Shown: positions 51,980-61,952, counted from the first letter of the stretch. The stretch is DNA of 64,000 nt from an uncultured bacterium (GCA_905216215.1 CAJMSZ010000008.1:1-64000), one strand, 5' to 3'. Made by a program: numbers and translations. The notes: generated by a model not told the origin, from the letters alone.

Positions 51980-53278
51980 ATGTTATACGAAGAAGCAAGG
52001 GTATATTTGGAACATGTGTCGAAATACGGAAGTGTACTTGGCTTGGACAGTATAAGACATTTGATGGAAGAACTTGGAAATCCCCAGGATAAGCTTCAGG
52101 TGATTCATATTGCAGGAACCAATGGAAAGGGTTCTATTCTGGCATATGTGTCTACCGTGCTTCAGTGTGGGGGATGGAAAGTAGGAAGATATATTTCACC
52201 TATCGTTATGGAGTATCTGGAACGATTTCAGATTAATGGTGTCTATATGCCTGAAGGGACATTGGCATCTATTGTGGAAAAGGTGAAAATAGCAGCCGGA
52301 CGGATGCAGGCCAAAGGAATGCCGTATCCAACTGCATTTGAAATAGAGACTGCGATTGCATTTGTATATTTTGCAGAAGAAAAGTGTGATTATGTAGTGC
52401 TGGAAACCGGACTCGGAGGACGGCTGGATGCTACCAATATAGTAGAAAATACAAAAGTCTGTGTGTTTGCTTCTATTAGCATGGACCATATGGGCGTGCT
52501 TGGAAGTACACTTACTGAAATTGCAGAAGAAAAGGCTGGAATCCTGAAGGCGGGAGCAGTGGCAGTTTCCTATCCCCAGACGGAAGGGGTCAGGAAAGTG
52601 CTTTTTGAAAAGACGAAAGAAAAGAAGGTACCGCTTATGCTTGCTGATAAGGAACAGGTGACTGTTCAAAAGGAAGAATTAGGAAGTCAGGTATTTTCAT
52701 ATAAAGAGTTCCCTGATGTGGAAATACAATTAACAGGAAAGAATCAGATTGAAAATGCAATCACTGCGTTGGAAGTTATTCGTGCCTTAAGAAATCAAAA
52801 AGTGTCTATATCGGATGATACAGTTTATGAGGGTATGAGGAAGACAATCTGGCCAGGACGGTTTCAAGTGTTAGAGCAGAATCCGATGGTCATTGTGGAT
52901 GGCGCTCATAATGAAGATGCGGCCCAAAGACTTGCGGAGAATATCCGGACTTACTTACATGGAAAACCGGTAGTTGGAGTGATGGGTGTCTTCAAAGATA
53001 AGGCATATGACACCATAATAGAATGGATGAAACCATATCTGGAATATGTGTTTACCATTGAACTGCCGAATCACGAGCGTACCCTTGGCAGGACAGAATT
53101 GTTGAATCATTTGAAAGAACAGGGAATTGATGGAGAAGACTGCGAGAGTATAGAAGAAGCTCTTGAAAAGGCAAAAGGCAGAGCGAAAGACGGTCAGGCG
53201 GTACTTGCATTTGGTTCTCTTTCTTATTTGGGAGAGATTATTCGCCTGGAAGAAAGCGGTTGTTGGAAAAAGTTCTAA
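51980..53278 (+). CDS. folC: Folylpolyglutamate synthase / dihydrofolate synthase
   Basis: 432 residues, Mur-ligase-like fold. P-loop HIAGTNGKGSILAYVS, LETGLGGRLDATN, SMDHMGVLGST, and C-terminal VDGAHNEDAAQRLA. Joins glutamate to dihydropteroate or folates. First gene of a five-gene folate operon; AGAAGGG precedes the ATG. Full length. Confidence 0.93.
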   Translation: MLYEEARVYLEHVSKYGSVLGLDSIRHLMEELGNPQDKLQVIHIAGTNGKGSILAYVSTVLQCGGWKVGRYISPIVMEYLERFQINGVYMPEGTLASIVEKVKIAAGRMQAKGMPYPTAFEIETAIAFVYFAEEKCDYVVLETGLGGRLDATNIVENTKVCVFASISMDHMGVLGSTLTEIAEEKAGILKAGAVAVSYPQTEGVRKVLFEKTKEKKVPLMLADKEQVTVQKEELGSQVFSYKEFPDVEIQLTGKNQIENAITALEVIRALRNQKVSISDDTVYEGMRKTIWPGRFQVLEQNPMVIVDGAHNEDAAQRLAENIRTYLHGKPVVGVMGVFKDKAYDTIIEWMKPYLEYVFTIELPNHERTLGRTELLNHLKEQGIDGEDCESIEEALEKAKGRAKDGQAVLAFGSLSYLGEIIRLEESGCWKKF

Positions 53279-53315
53279 GCGACAGACGGGAATGTATGAA
53301 AAGAAGGGAAAAATT

Positions 53316-53873
53316 ATGGTAGACAGAGAAAAAGTGGAACAGGCAGTACGACTGCTGTTGGAAGGAATTGGGGAGGACCCGAACCGGGAGGGACTTTTGG
53401 AAACCCCAGAGCGGATTGCGAGAATGTATGAGGAAATCTGTGGAGGAATGGATGAGTCTGCCAAGACCCACTTACAGAAAACGTTTACAGCAGAAAATAC
53501 AGAGATGGTTGTGGAAAAGGATATTACTTTTTACTCTATGTGTGAGCATCATATGATGCCATTTTATGGGAAGGCATATATTGCCTATATCCCGGATGGA
53601 AAAGTGGTAGGCTTAAGCAAGCTGGCACGTACGGTTGAGGTGTATGCAAAGCGTCTTCAGATTCAGGAAAAAATGACGGTGGAAATTGCAGATGCACTGA
53701 TGGAGTATCTTGCACCGAAGGGAGTAATGGTTCTTTTGGAAGCGGAGCACATGTGTATGACAATGCGCGGAATCAAGAAACCGGGGAGCAAGACGGTAAG
53801 CGTGGCAGTGCGAGGGGTATTCGAAGAAAATGAACGCCTTCAAAATATGTTTTTTCGAATGATACAGGAGTAG
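53316..53873 (+). CDS. folE: GTP cyclohydrolase I
   Basis: About 185 residues from ATG 53316 (GAAGGG upstream; longer in-frame starts lie inside folC). Zinc and catalytic motifs YSMCEHHMMPFYGKA and AEHMCMTMRGIKKPG are intact. Converts GTP to dihydroneopterin triphosphate, the first step of folate synthesis. Confidence 0.95.
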   Translation: MVDREKVEQAVRLLLEGIGEDPNREGLLETPERIARMYEEICGGMDESAKTHLQKTFTAENTEMVVEKDITFYSMCEHHMMPFYGKAYIAYIPDGKVVGLSKLARTVEVYAKRLQIQEKMTVEIADALMEYLAPKGVMVLLEAEHMCMTMRGIKKPGSKTVSVAVRGVFEENERLQNMFFRMIQE

Positions 53874-53881
53874 AAAAATAG

Positions 53882-54394
53882 ATGAATAAAACCAGAAAAA
53901 TACAGGAACTGGAAAAAATGGAACGGGTGTGGTGCATCTTTACACATCCGTTTTACATTCAATATTTAAAGAAAAATAAGGAATGCGAAAAAGAACGGAT
54001 TTTTTGTAAACATGATATGGCACATTTTCTGGACGTGGCGAGGCTGGCATATATATTGAATCTGGAGCGGAATTACCGGGTGGAAAAAGAAATGATTTAT
54101 GCCACAGCTCTTCTGCATGATATAGGAAAGTGGCGGCAGTACGAAGAGAAAATACCACATGAAGTGGCAAGTGCAGAAATTGCCGAAGAAATTTTAAAAG
54201 ATTGTGGATTTGAAGAAAAAGAGCGGGCAGACATCATAAGGGCAATCCGTGGACACAGGAAAGGAATCGAGGAAGGAAAACTGGCAGAAATTCTGTATGA
54301 TGCGGATAAACTTTCCCGTCCCTGTTTTGCGTGTGAAGCCGAAAAGGAATGCAATTGGAGTGAAGAAAAGAAAAATAGGCAGATAGGATGGTAG
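53882..54394 (+). CDS. HD-domain phosphohydrolase in the folate operon
   Basis: 170 residues. HD signature: first His in HDMAHFLDV (near residue 43), then LLHDIGKWRQY with the metal-binding His-Asp, and a later Asp in LYDADKLSR. A Cys-rich tail (CFACEAEKEC) ends the protein. It lies between folE (8-base gap) and folP (3-base gap) where removal of phosphates from dihydroneopterin triphosphate is needed and no Nudix FolQ gene is present. That it does this step is my inference; it could also be a general nucleotidase. Confidence 0.75.
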   Translation: MNKTRKIQELEKMERVWCIFTHPFYIQYLKKNKECEKERIFCKHDMAHFLDVARLAYILNLERNYRVEKEMIYATALLHDIGKWRQYEEKIPHEVASAEIAEEILKDCGFEEKERADIIRAIRGHRKGIEEGKLAEILYDADKLSRPCFACEAEKECNWSEEKKNRQIGW

Positions 54395-54397
54395 AAA

Positions 54398-55207
54398 ATG
54401 AAAATAGGAACAAGAGAATTTGACACAAAGCATCATACTTATGTTATGGGAATCTTGAATGTGACACCGGATTCCTTCTCCGATGGGGGAAAATGGAATC
54501 AACAGGACAAGGCACTGAAGCATGTGGAGGAAATGATTGCCGATGGTGCAGATATTCTGGATGTGGGTGGTGAGTCTACAAGACCGGGACATGAGCAGAT
54601 TAGTGATGAGGAAGAAATGGCCCGTGTTACTCCGGTAATTGAAGCCGTGAAAAAAGAATTTGACATTCCGGTATCCATAGACACTTATAAGAGCCGTGTG
54701 GCAGAGGCTGCCATTCAGGCAGGGGCAGATCTGGTAAATGATATCTGGGGTTTTTTGTATGATGACAAAATGGCAGAGGTGGTAAAACGCTATCAGGTAG
54801 CAGCTTGTCTGATGCATAACCGGGAGCAGGCAATATATAAGGATTTTCTTACAGATATGTGTGCGGACCTCCGGACATGCATTAAGAAAGCAAAAGCAGC
54901 AGGAATCGGGGATGACAAGATTATTCTGGACCCGGGAGTCGGATTTGGAAAGACTTACGAAATGAATCTGGATGTAATGAAACATTTAAGTATCTTTCAT
55001 GAGCTTGGTTATCCGCTCCTTTTGGGCACTTCCAGAAAATCCATGATTGGAAATGCCTTGAATCTTCCGGTAACAGAGCGGGAAGAGGGAACTTTGGTAA
55101 CAACAGTAATGGCAGTGGAACAGGGCTATGGATTTGTCAGAGTCCATGATGTGAAGAAGAATAAGCGGGCAATCCAGATGACGGAAGCTATTTTGGAAAG
55201 AGAATAA
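54398..55207 (+). CDS. folP: Dihydropteroate synthase
   Basis: 269 residues, TIM barrel. Signature GILNVTPDSFSDGGKW near the N terminus and DVGGESTRPGHEQI, then DPGVGFGKT; the substrate-site GTSRKS is present. Condenses pterin pyrophosphate with p-aminobenzoate; target of sulfonamides. Starts 3 bases after the HD gene. Confidence 0.95.
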   Translation: MKIGTREFDTKHHTYVMGILNVTPDSFSDGGKWNQQDKALKHVEEMIADGADILDVGGESTRPGHEQISDEEEMARVTPVIEAVKKEFDIPVSIDTYKSRVAEAAIQAGADLVNDIWGFLYDDKMAEVVKRYQVAACLMHNREQAIYKDFLTDMCADLRTCIKKAKAAGIGDDKIILDPGVGFGKTYEMNLDVMKHLSIFHELGYPLLLGTSRKSMIGNALNLPVTEREEGTLVTTVMAVEQGYGFVRVHDVKKNKRAIQMTEAILERE

Positions 55208-55221
55208 TCAGGGGAAGAAAA

Positions 55222-56046
55222 ATGGATGAGATTAAAATCAGAAATTTAGAGATATTTGCAAATCATGGTGTATTTCCTGAAGAAAATAAGCTGGGACAGA
55301 AGTTTGTGGTATCCTGTACACTTTATCTGGATACACGGAAAGCAGGAAAAGGAGACAGTCTGGAAGATTCTGTTCATTACGGACTAGTTGCACAGCTGAT
55401 AAAAAAAGAAATGGAAAATCATACGTTTGCATTGATTGAATGTGTGGCAGAACATCTGGCAGATATAATCCTGGACTTTGATGAAAAAATCCGGGAAGTC
55501 GAGATCGAAGTGAAGAAGCCGTGGGCTCCGGTGGGATTGCCATTGGAAGATGTATCTGTGAAAATCCGCAGGAAATGGCACGAAGTGTATGTGGCGCTTG
55601 GTTCCAATATGGGAGAACGTAATCAGTACATTAAGAAAGCGATTGCAGCACTTCAATTACAAGAGGATAGCAGAGTTCTGAAAGTGTCTTCCGTTATAGA
55701 AACAGAGCCATACGGAGTGACGGAGCAGGATAAATTTTTAAATGGTGTTTTAAAGATGGAAACCAAATTAACGCCCTGGGAGTTACTGGATTCTTTGCAC
55801 CGGATTGAAGCAGACGCAAATCGGGAACGCAAGATTCACTGGGGACCAAGAACTCTGGATTTGGATATATTGCTGTATGATGATATGGTTCTGCAGGAGG
55901 ATGATCTTTGTATACCTCATGTTGACATGCAGAACCGTGTGTTTGTGCTTGCACCTATGGCTGAAATTGCGCCATATAAAAGACATCCTGTATTTGGACT
56001 GACGATGAAAGAAATGCTGAGTCAGTTAGAGGAGAAAGAAAAGTAG
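55222..56046 (+). CDS. folBK: Dihydroneopterin aldolase / HPPK fusion
   Basis: 274 residues. Residues 1-118 are FolB (LEIFANHGVFPEENKLGQKF, ECVAEHLADIIL), and residues 119-274 are FolK (VALGSNMGERNQYI, with PRTLDLDILLYDD as the hallmark). Carries two successive steps. The fusion joins steps that lie on either side of the folP product in the pathway. It ends the operon. Confidence 0.94.
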   Translation: MDEIKIRNLEIFANHGVFPEENKLGQKFVVSCTLYLDTRKAGKGDSLEDSVHYGLVAQLIKKEMENHTFALIECVAEHLADIILDFDEKIREVEIEVKKPWAPVGLPLEDVSVKIRRKWHEVYVALGSNMGERNQYIKKAIAALQLQEDSRVLKVSSVIETEPYGVTEQDKFLNGVLKMETKLTPWELLDSLHRIEADANRERKIHWGPRTLDLDILLYDDMVLQEDDLCIPHVDMQNRVFVLAPMAEIAPYKRHPVFGLTMKEMLSQLEEKEK

Positions 56047-56151
56047 ATTGCGTTGAGTGATGCAGGAGAAGCTTGGATTGCATTTTTTTAAAATAAAGTA
56101 TATACTATAATGCAATAAGAATGAAATCGTACATAGGGAAAGGAGATTCCG

Positions 56152-57540
56152 ATGAAAAACGAAAACGTATGGAAGAAATATGGAGAAAAGGAATTAAAAG
56201 AACTTCATGAAATCAGTGAAAGGTACAAGAAATGTTTAAATCTCGGTAAGACAGAAAGAGAGTGCGTGAAGCTGACAGTTGAGATGGCAAAGGAAGCGGG
56301 ATACCGGGATGTAAAGGATGTTCTTGCAGAAGGTAAGCCATTAGCTTGTGGCGACAAGGTATATGCAAACTGCATGGGAAAAGCAGTTGCATTATTCCGC
56401 ATGGGCGAAGAACCAATCTCAAGTGGTATGAATATTCTGGGAGCACACATTGACTCGCCTCGCCTTGATATTAAGCAGAATCCATTATATGAAAATGAAG
56501 AGTTTGCGTATTTAGATACACACTATTATGGCGGAATCAAAAAATACCAGTGGGTAACCGGTCCGATGGCTCTTCATGGTGTGGTTGCGAAAAAAGATGG
56601 AACAGTCATGGACATCGCAATTGGTGAAAAGGAAGATGATCCGGTTCTTGTGATTACAGACTTGCTGGTGCACCTTGCAAAACAGCAGCTTGAAAAAACA
56701 GCCAGAGTTGTGATTGAAGGGGAGAAACTGGATGTTCTCGTAGGAAACAGACCATTAGCCGGAGCAGAAGAATCAGAGAAAGAAGCTGTAAAAGCGAATC
56801 TGCTCCAGATTTTGAAAGAAACCTATGGAATGGAAGAAGCGGACTTCGCTTCTGCGGAACTGGAGCTTGTTCCGGCCGGCAAAGCAAGAGACTGCGGATT
56901 GGACCGCAGCATGATTCTTGCTTATGGACAAGACGACAGAGTGTGTGCATTTACCTCTCTTTTCGCTATGTTGGAAGTGGAACATACAAAACGCACAAGT
57001 TGCTGTCTGCTTGTTGATAAAGAAGAAATTGGAAGCGTAGGGGCAACCGGAATGCATTCCCGTTTCTTTGAAAATACAGTTGCAGAACTGATTGCGTTAA
57101 ACGAAGGAGAATCTGAACTGAAGACACGTCGTGCAATGACAAATTCACGAATGTTATCTTCGGATGTAAGCGCAGGCTATGATCCGTCCTTTGCTGAAGC
57201 ATTTGAAAAACGCAGTGCTGCTTTTTTGGCAAATGGACTCTCTATCAATAAATTTACCGGAAGTGGCGGTAAAGGTGGTTCCAATGATGCGAATGCTGAG
57301 TACATTGCAGAGCTTCGCAGAATCTTCGACCAGGAAAATGTGGTATATCAGTTCGCAGAACTTGGAAAAGTTGATGTAGGCGGAGGCGGAACCATTGCCT
57401 ATATTATGGGAAATTATGGAATGGAAGTAATTGACAGTGGTGTTGCGGTACTTAACATGCACGCTCCATATGAAGTCAGTAGTAAAGCAGACGTATATGA
57501 AGCCGTCAAAGGATATAAAGCGTTCCTGTTATATGCGTAA
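56152..57540 (+). CDS. M18 family aminopeptidase
   Basis: 462 residues. Metal-binding regions ILGAHIDSPRLDIK, HYYGGIKKYQW, LLVDKEEIGSVGATGM and the C-terminal VLNMHAPYEVSSK place it in family M18 (aminopeptidase I). Cytoplasmic, cobalt or zinc dependent, removes N-terminal (often acidic or neutral) residues. GGAAAGGAG precedes the ATG. It lies just before the oligopeptide importer, fitting peptide use. Confidence 0.92.
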   Translation: MKNENVWKKYGEKELKELHEISERYKKCLNLGKTERECVKLTVEMAKEAGYRDVKDVLAEGKPLACGDKVYANCMGKAVALFRMGEEPISSGMNILGAHIDSPRLDIKQNPLYENEEFAYLDTHYYGGIKKYQWVTGPMALHGVVAKKDGTVMDIAIGEKEDDPVLVITDLLVHLAKQQLEKTARVVIEGEKLDVLVGNRPLAGAEESEKEAVKANLLQILKETYGMEEADFASAELELVPAGKARDCGLDRSMILAYGQDDRVCAFTSLFAMLEVEHTKRTSCCLLVDKEEIGSVGATGMHSRFFENTVAELIALNEGESELKTRRAMTNSRMLSSDVSAGYDPSFAEAFEKRSAAFLANGLSINKFTGSGGKGGSNDANAEYIAELRRIFDQENVVYQFAELGKVDVGGGGTIAYIMGNYGMEVIDSGVAVLNMHAPYEVSSKADVYEAVKGYKAFLLYA

Positions 57541-57574
57541 ATTCTAGGGATAAAATAGTATAAAAATAAAAAAG

Positions 57575-57609
57575 ACTCTGTAAGGCCTTCGCTTTGCAGA
57601 GTTTTTTGC
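57575..57609 (+). terminator. Rho-independent terminator after the aminopeptidase
   Basis: ACTCTG (57575-57580) pairs with CAGAGT (57597-57602), followed by TTTTTTG. Confidence 0.7.
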
Positions 57610-57706
57610 TGCATATCTGAACGTGGAGTGCTGTAGAAAAGTGAAGAAAAGAAAAAATAAAATAAATATTATTATGAATAAAAATGCAGAATAATCTTCT
57701 ATTATT

Positions 57707-57750
57707 GGAAATAAAATACAAAAATGCAGGAAATAAAATACAAAAATGCA
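57707..57750. repeat. Tandem 22-bp repeat, two copies
   Basis: GGAAATAAAATACAAAAATG followed by CA is present at 57707-57728 and again without gap at 57729-57750. A degenerate third half-copy (ATGAATAAAAATGCA) lies upstream. It sits in the AT-rich leader region of the opp operon; role unknown. The rest of 57610-57935 shows no gene. Confidence 0.85.
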
Positions 57751-57935
57751 AAATATTAATAATTAACAATTCTGATAAAAAAGGGTCATGTATTGATTTA
57801 TTATACTATATATGATATATTAATCAGCGTAACGTTTGTATTTACACACTATGGTAAAATGAAGTGTTAAAGTATGACCGATGCAAAAATAGTTTGTCGC
57901 TGAAAGACAAAAATAAAAGAAAAGGAGTGAAAAAG

Positions 57936-58847
57936 TTGGCTAAGTATATTGTAAAGCGAATCCTTCTTGCCGTAGCCACTTTGCTGATAGTCTGTGGAAT
58001 AACATTCTTTTCTATGAATGCAATTCCGGGCGGACCATTTGATGGGGAAAAAGCAACCTCACCGGAAGTAAGAGCTGTGTTGGAACAACGATTCAATCTT
58101 GATAAGCCAGTACCAGAACAGTTTGTTTTATATATGAACAATCTTTTACATGGTGATTTTGGTGTTTCAACAAAGACAGGACGAGATATTAAAACAACTA
58201 TTTTCGGATCATTTGGCGTATCAGCAAAATTGGGAGGACAGGCGATTGTTGTTGCAGTTATTGTAGGAATCATACTGGGAAGTGTTGCCGCACTTAATCG
58301 TAACGGAATTCTGGATCGTTTGATTATTTTCCTTTCAACATTGTTCACATCGCTGCCAAGCTTTGTGTTTGGTACATTGTTGTTACTTGCATTTTGTATA
58401 AAGCTGAAATGGGTTCCTTCATGGAGTCCGGATAGTCCGAATTACATTCTGCCTGTAATTGCACTCTCGGCATCACCAATGGCATACATTACCCGTCTGA
58501 CAAAGACCAGTATGCTGGATGCATTGGGACAGGATTACGTTCGTACTGCGAGAGCAAAAGGTGTGGCTCAGTGGAAAGTTATTTTCAAGCATACCTTAAG
58601 AAATGCTATGATTCCGGTCATTACATATGTAGGACCGATGACAGCATCTATTTTAACTGGTTCTCTGGTTGTAGAAAAGATTTTTACAATTGGTGGGCTT
58701 GGAGCGAAATTTGTTGAATGTATCACAAATCGTGATTATCCGATGATTATGGGAACAACCATTTTTCTTGCAACACTGATGATTACAATGAATTTGATTA
58801 CGGACATTGTGTATAAACTGGTTGATCCAAGAATTCAACTGGACTAA
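57936..58847 (+). CDS. oppB: Oligopeptide ABC transporter permease OppB
   Basis: About 303 residues from TTG 57936, the codon best placed after AAAAGGAG (8 bases); a long in-frame upstream extension is unlike the family. The N terminus KYIVKRILLAVATLLIVCGITFF is a standard OppB first helix, followed by the NAIPGGPF motif and six membrane segments. The EAA loop is RTARAKGVAQWKVIFKHTLRN. Confidence 0.92.
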   Translation: MAKYIVKRILLAVATLLIVCGITFFSMNAIPGGPFDGEKATSPEVRAVLEQRFNLDKPVPEQFVLYMNNLLHGDFGVSTKTGRDIKTTIFGSFGVSAKLGGQAIVVAVIVGIILGSVAALNRNGILDRLIIFLSTLFTSLPSFVFGTLLLLAFCIKLKWVPSWSPDSPNYILPVIALSASPMAYITRLTKTSMLDALGQDYVRTARAKGVAQWKVIFKHTLRNAMIPVITYVGPMTASILTGSLVVEKIFTIGGLGAKFVECITNRDYPMIMGTTIFLATLMITMNLITDIVYKLVDPRIQLD

Positions 58848-58859
58848 AGGAGGGCAAAG

Positions 58860-59942
58860 ATGAATAACGAAATGAACGATATCAATCAGATGCCTAAGAA
58901 AAATCCTCTTAGTTTTCAGATTGATTTGTCAAAGTTTGAAAAGGCTACAGATGAAGAAAAACAGCAGCAGGAAGTCATGAGTGAATCCGTATCTTTCTTT
59001 AAGGATGGAATGCGCAAGCTGATGAAAAATCCGCTTGCTGTTGGAAGTATTATTGCATTGATTGCAATAGTTTTGATGATTATTATTGTTCCACGCGTAG
59101 TTCCATACAAATATTCTGAAATTATTTCAGTCAATGGGGTGCGTGACAAGGCAGCTAAGAATATGGCGCCATTCCAGTGGTCAGAGCTGGAACAGGAATA
59201 TATTGATAATGGTGGAAGCCTGTTTCCCCATATTATGGGAACAGATGAAATGGGACGTGACTATTTTGTACGTGTTGTTTATGGAACTAGAGTTTCCCTT
59301 ATTGTAGGTATTTTTGCAGCACTTCTGGTTTTAATCATTGGTGTTGTGTATGGAAGTCTTTCTGGATACCTGGGGGGAAAAGTCGATCTTATTATGATGC
59401 GTATTGTGGATATTATCTACTCGTTACCGGACATGCTGATGGTAGTATTGCTTTCGGTAGTGCTGAGAGAAATTCTGAGTGTGGACCAGTTCCCATTTTT
59501 AAAGAAGATTGGAACGAATATGTTGTCAATGTTTATGGTATTCGGACTTCTTTACTGGACTGGTATGGCGAGAATGGTACGTGGACAGATTCTGACGATT
59601 AAGTCGAATGAATATGTTCTGGCTGCCAAGGTCAGTGGGGCGAAAGCAGGAAGAATTATCAGAAAACATATTCTTCCGAACAGTATCAGTGTAATTATTA
59701 TTACCGCGGCGCTACAGGTTCCTTCTGCAATCTTTACAGAAAGTTTCCTGAGCTTTATCGGATTGGGTGTTCAGGCTCCAATGCCTTCTCTTGGTTCTCT
59801 TGCAAATGCAGCCAGAGCCGGTATTTCAGAATATTCATACAAGCTGATTTTCCCGGCAATTATGATTTGTTTAATTACGCTTTCATGTAACCTCTTAGGT
59901 GATGGATTACGTGATGCGTTTGACCCGAAATTAAGGAGGTAA
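58860..59942 (+). CDS. oppC: Oligopeptide ABC transporter permease OppC
   Basis: 360 residues, six membrane helices, with a 60-residue cytoplasmic N-terminal tail that is polar. GTDEMGRDYFVRVVYGTRVSL is the family hallmark, and the EAA loop is LAAKVSGAKAGRIIRKHILPN. GGAGGG precedes the ATG. 12 bases after oppB. Confidence 0.94.
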   Translation: MNNEMNDINQMPKKNPLSFQIDLSKFEKATDEEKQQQEVMSESVSFFKDGMRKLMKNPLAVGSIIALIAIVLMIIIVPRVVPYKYSEIISVNGVRDKAAKNMAPFQWSELEQEYIDNGGSLFPHIMGTDEMGRDYFVRVVYGTRVSLIVGIFAALLVLIIGVVYGSLSGYLGGKVDLIMMRIVDIIYSLPDMLMVVLLSVVLREILSVDQFPFLKKIGTNMLSMFMVFGLLYWTGMARMVRGQILTIKSNEYVLAAKVSGAKAGRIIRKHILPNSISVIIITAALQVPSAIFTESFLSFIGLGVQAPMPSLGSLANAARAGISEYSYKLIFPAIMICLITLSCNLLGDGLRDAFDPKLRR

Positions 59943-59947
59943 TAGAT

Positions 59948-60940
59948 ATGGGTGAAAATATACTTTCTGTACAGAATCTGCACACCTCCTTCACAACCGG
60001 TAAGGGAGATGTACACGCTGTCAATGGTGTGTCTTTTAATCTGGAGGCTGGAAAAATCCTCGGAATTGTAGGGGAATCTGGTTCTGGAAAATCTGTAACT
60101 GCATATTCTATTATGGGAATTCTCGAGAGTAACGGAAGTATTACAGAAGGAAGCGTTCTTTACAAAGGGAAAGATATTACAAAGTTTACAGAAAAGGAAA
60201 TGCGTGATTTCCGTGGAAAATGTTGTTCGATTATTTTCCAGGACCCAATGACGAGCCTGAATCCTGTATTTACGGTGGGATCACAGCTCAAAGAAGCTAT
60301 TGAGCTGCATACAAACCGCAAAGGAAAAGCAGCAGAAGCACGCGCTGTGGAAATGTTGACTCTGGTTGGCGTAAATGAACCGGAAAAACGTATCAAACAA
60401 TATCCGTTTGAACTTTCCGGTGGTATGAGACAGCGTGTGATGATCGCTATGGCTCTATCCTGTGAACCGGATATACTGATTGCAGATGAACCTACAACGG
60501 CCCTGGATGTAACAATTCAGGCTCAGATTTTGGAACTGATGCAGGATTTACAGAAGAAGCTTGGCATGGCAATTATTATGGTTACCCATGATTTGGGTGT
60601 TATTGCAGATATGTGTGATGAGATTATTGTTATGTACGGTGGACGTGTCTGTGAGCGTGGAACAGCAGAAGATATCTTCTATCGTCCAAGCCATGAATAT
60701 ACAAAGGGTTTGCTTCAGTCTATTCCGAATGTAGACCGTATGGGCGAAAAACTGGTTCCGATTCCGGGTACACCGATTAACTTGTTAAATATGCCGAAGG
60801 GCTGTGCATTTTGTCCTCGTTGTGAAAATGCAATGAAGATTTGTCTCACAGAGCAACCACCGGAAATGCAGATGCCGGACGGACATTTTGCTTCTTGCTG
60901 GCTGAATGTGAAAGAAGCAATGGAAAAAGGGGAGGTGTAA
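59948..60940 (+). CDS. oppD: Oligopeptide ABC transporter ATPase OppD
   Basis: 330 residues. Walker A GESGSGKSVTAYS, signature ELSGGMRQRVMIAMAL, Walker B ILIADEPTTALD, and a C-terminal oligopeptide-transporter domain with the CFCPRC-like cluster cysteines (CAFCPRCENAMKIC). AAGGAGG precedes the ATG. Confidence 0.95.
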   Translation: MGENILSVQNLHTSFTTGKGDVHAVNGVSFNLEAGKILGIVGESGSGKSVTAYSIMGILESNGSITEGSVLYKGKDITKFTEKEMRDFRGKCCSIIFQDPMTSLNPVFTVGSQLKEAIELHTNRKGKAAEARAVEMLTLVGVNEPEKRIKQYPFELSGGMRQRVMIAMALSCEPDILIADEPTTALDVTIQAQILELMQDLQKKLGMAIIMVTHDLGVIADMCDEIIVMYGGRVCERGTAEDIFYRPSHEYTKGLLQSIPNVDRMGEKLVPIPGTPINLLNMPKGCAFCPRCENAMKICLTEQPPEMQMPDGHFASCWLNVKEAMEKGEV

Positions 60941-60943
60941 ACT

Positions 60944-61921
60944 GTGGAAAATGAAACAACTAAAAGCGAATATTTAGTAGAAGTGAAGGATTTGAAGCAG
61001 TATTTCCCGGTAAAGACTGGATTCATGAAAACCCTGCCATTAAAGGCTGTAGACGGGGTGAGCTTTGCAATCAAACCAGGAGAAACACTTGGGCTTGTTG
61101 GTGAATCCGGATGTGGAAAAACCACAGTAGGACGTTCTCTGCTTCGCTTATATACGCCTACGGGTGGCGAAGTTTTATTTGATGGGAAACCTGTAGATGA
61201 AAAGAGTATTCATGAGATGCGAAAAGAAATGCAGATGGTATTTCAGGATCCGTATTCTTCGCTGAATCCTCGTATGACTGTAGAAGATATTATTGGTGAG
61301 CCTTTGGATGTGCATAAGCTTTACAAGACGAAAGAAGAGAGAAGAGCGCGTGTGCTTGAACTTATGAAGCTTGTCGGACTGAATGCGGAACATGCGACCC
61401 GTTATGCACATGAGTTCTCAGGCGGACAAAGACAGCGTATCGGAATTGCAAGAGCACTTGCAACTAATCCACGTTTTATTGTCTGTGACGAGGCAGTAAG
61501 TGCCCTTGACGTGTCAATTCAGGCGCAGGTTATCAATATGTTTGAAGAATTACAGGAGAAGCTGGGGGTTGCGTATTTGTTTATCGCGCATGATCTCCTT
61601 GTGGTAAGACATATTTCAGACCGTATTGCGGTTATGTATTTAGGAAGAATTGTGGAGATTGGAGATGCTGATGAAGTCAGTGAGCATCCGATTCATCCAT
61701 ATACACAGTCGCTTCTGAGTGCAGTGCCTTATCCGGACCCGAAGATGGCAAAGGAAAGAAAACGTATTGTGCTGGAGGGGGATGTGCCTAGTCCACTTCA
61801 TATGCCGAGCGGATGTGCGTTCCGTACACGATGTAAATATGCTACAGAAAAATGTGCACAGGAGTGCCCGCCGCTTGTAGACCGTGGAGACGGACATCAG
61901 GTTGCATGCTGGAATAAATAA
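60944..61921 (+). CDS. oppF: Oligopeptide ABC transporter ATPase OppF
   Basis: 325 residues from GTG 60944 (GGGGAGGTG upstream). Walker A GESGCGKTTVGRS, signature EFSGGQRQRIGIARAL, Walker B FIVCDEAVSALD (Ala in place of Pro after DE, as in many OppF). C-terminal cysteines CAFRTRCKYATEKCAQEC. Pairs with OppD. Confidence 0.95.
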   Translation: MENETTKSEYLVEVKDLKQYFPVKTGFMKTLPLKAVDGVSFAIKPGETLGLVGESGCGKTTVGRSLLRLYTPTGGEVLFDGKPVDEKSIHEMRKEMQMVFQDPYSSLNPRMTVEDIIGEPLDVHKLYKTKEERRARVLELMKLVGLNAEHATRYAHEFSGGQRQRIGIARALATNPRFIVCDEAVSALDVSIQAQVINMFEELQEKLGVAYLFIAHDLLVVRHISDRIAVMYLGRIVEIGDADEVSEHPIHPYTQSLLSAVPYPDPKMAKERKRIVLEGDVPSPLHMPSGCAFRTRCKYATEKCAQECPPLVDRGDGHQVACWNK

Positions 61922-61952
61922 TCAGATAATTCTGATTAAAAGAAGAAAAATC

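Noticed and set aside
57700..57760. CRISPR array
   Set aside because: The 22-bp units are directly adjacent without spacers and number only two.
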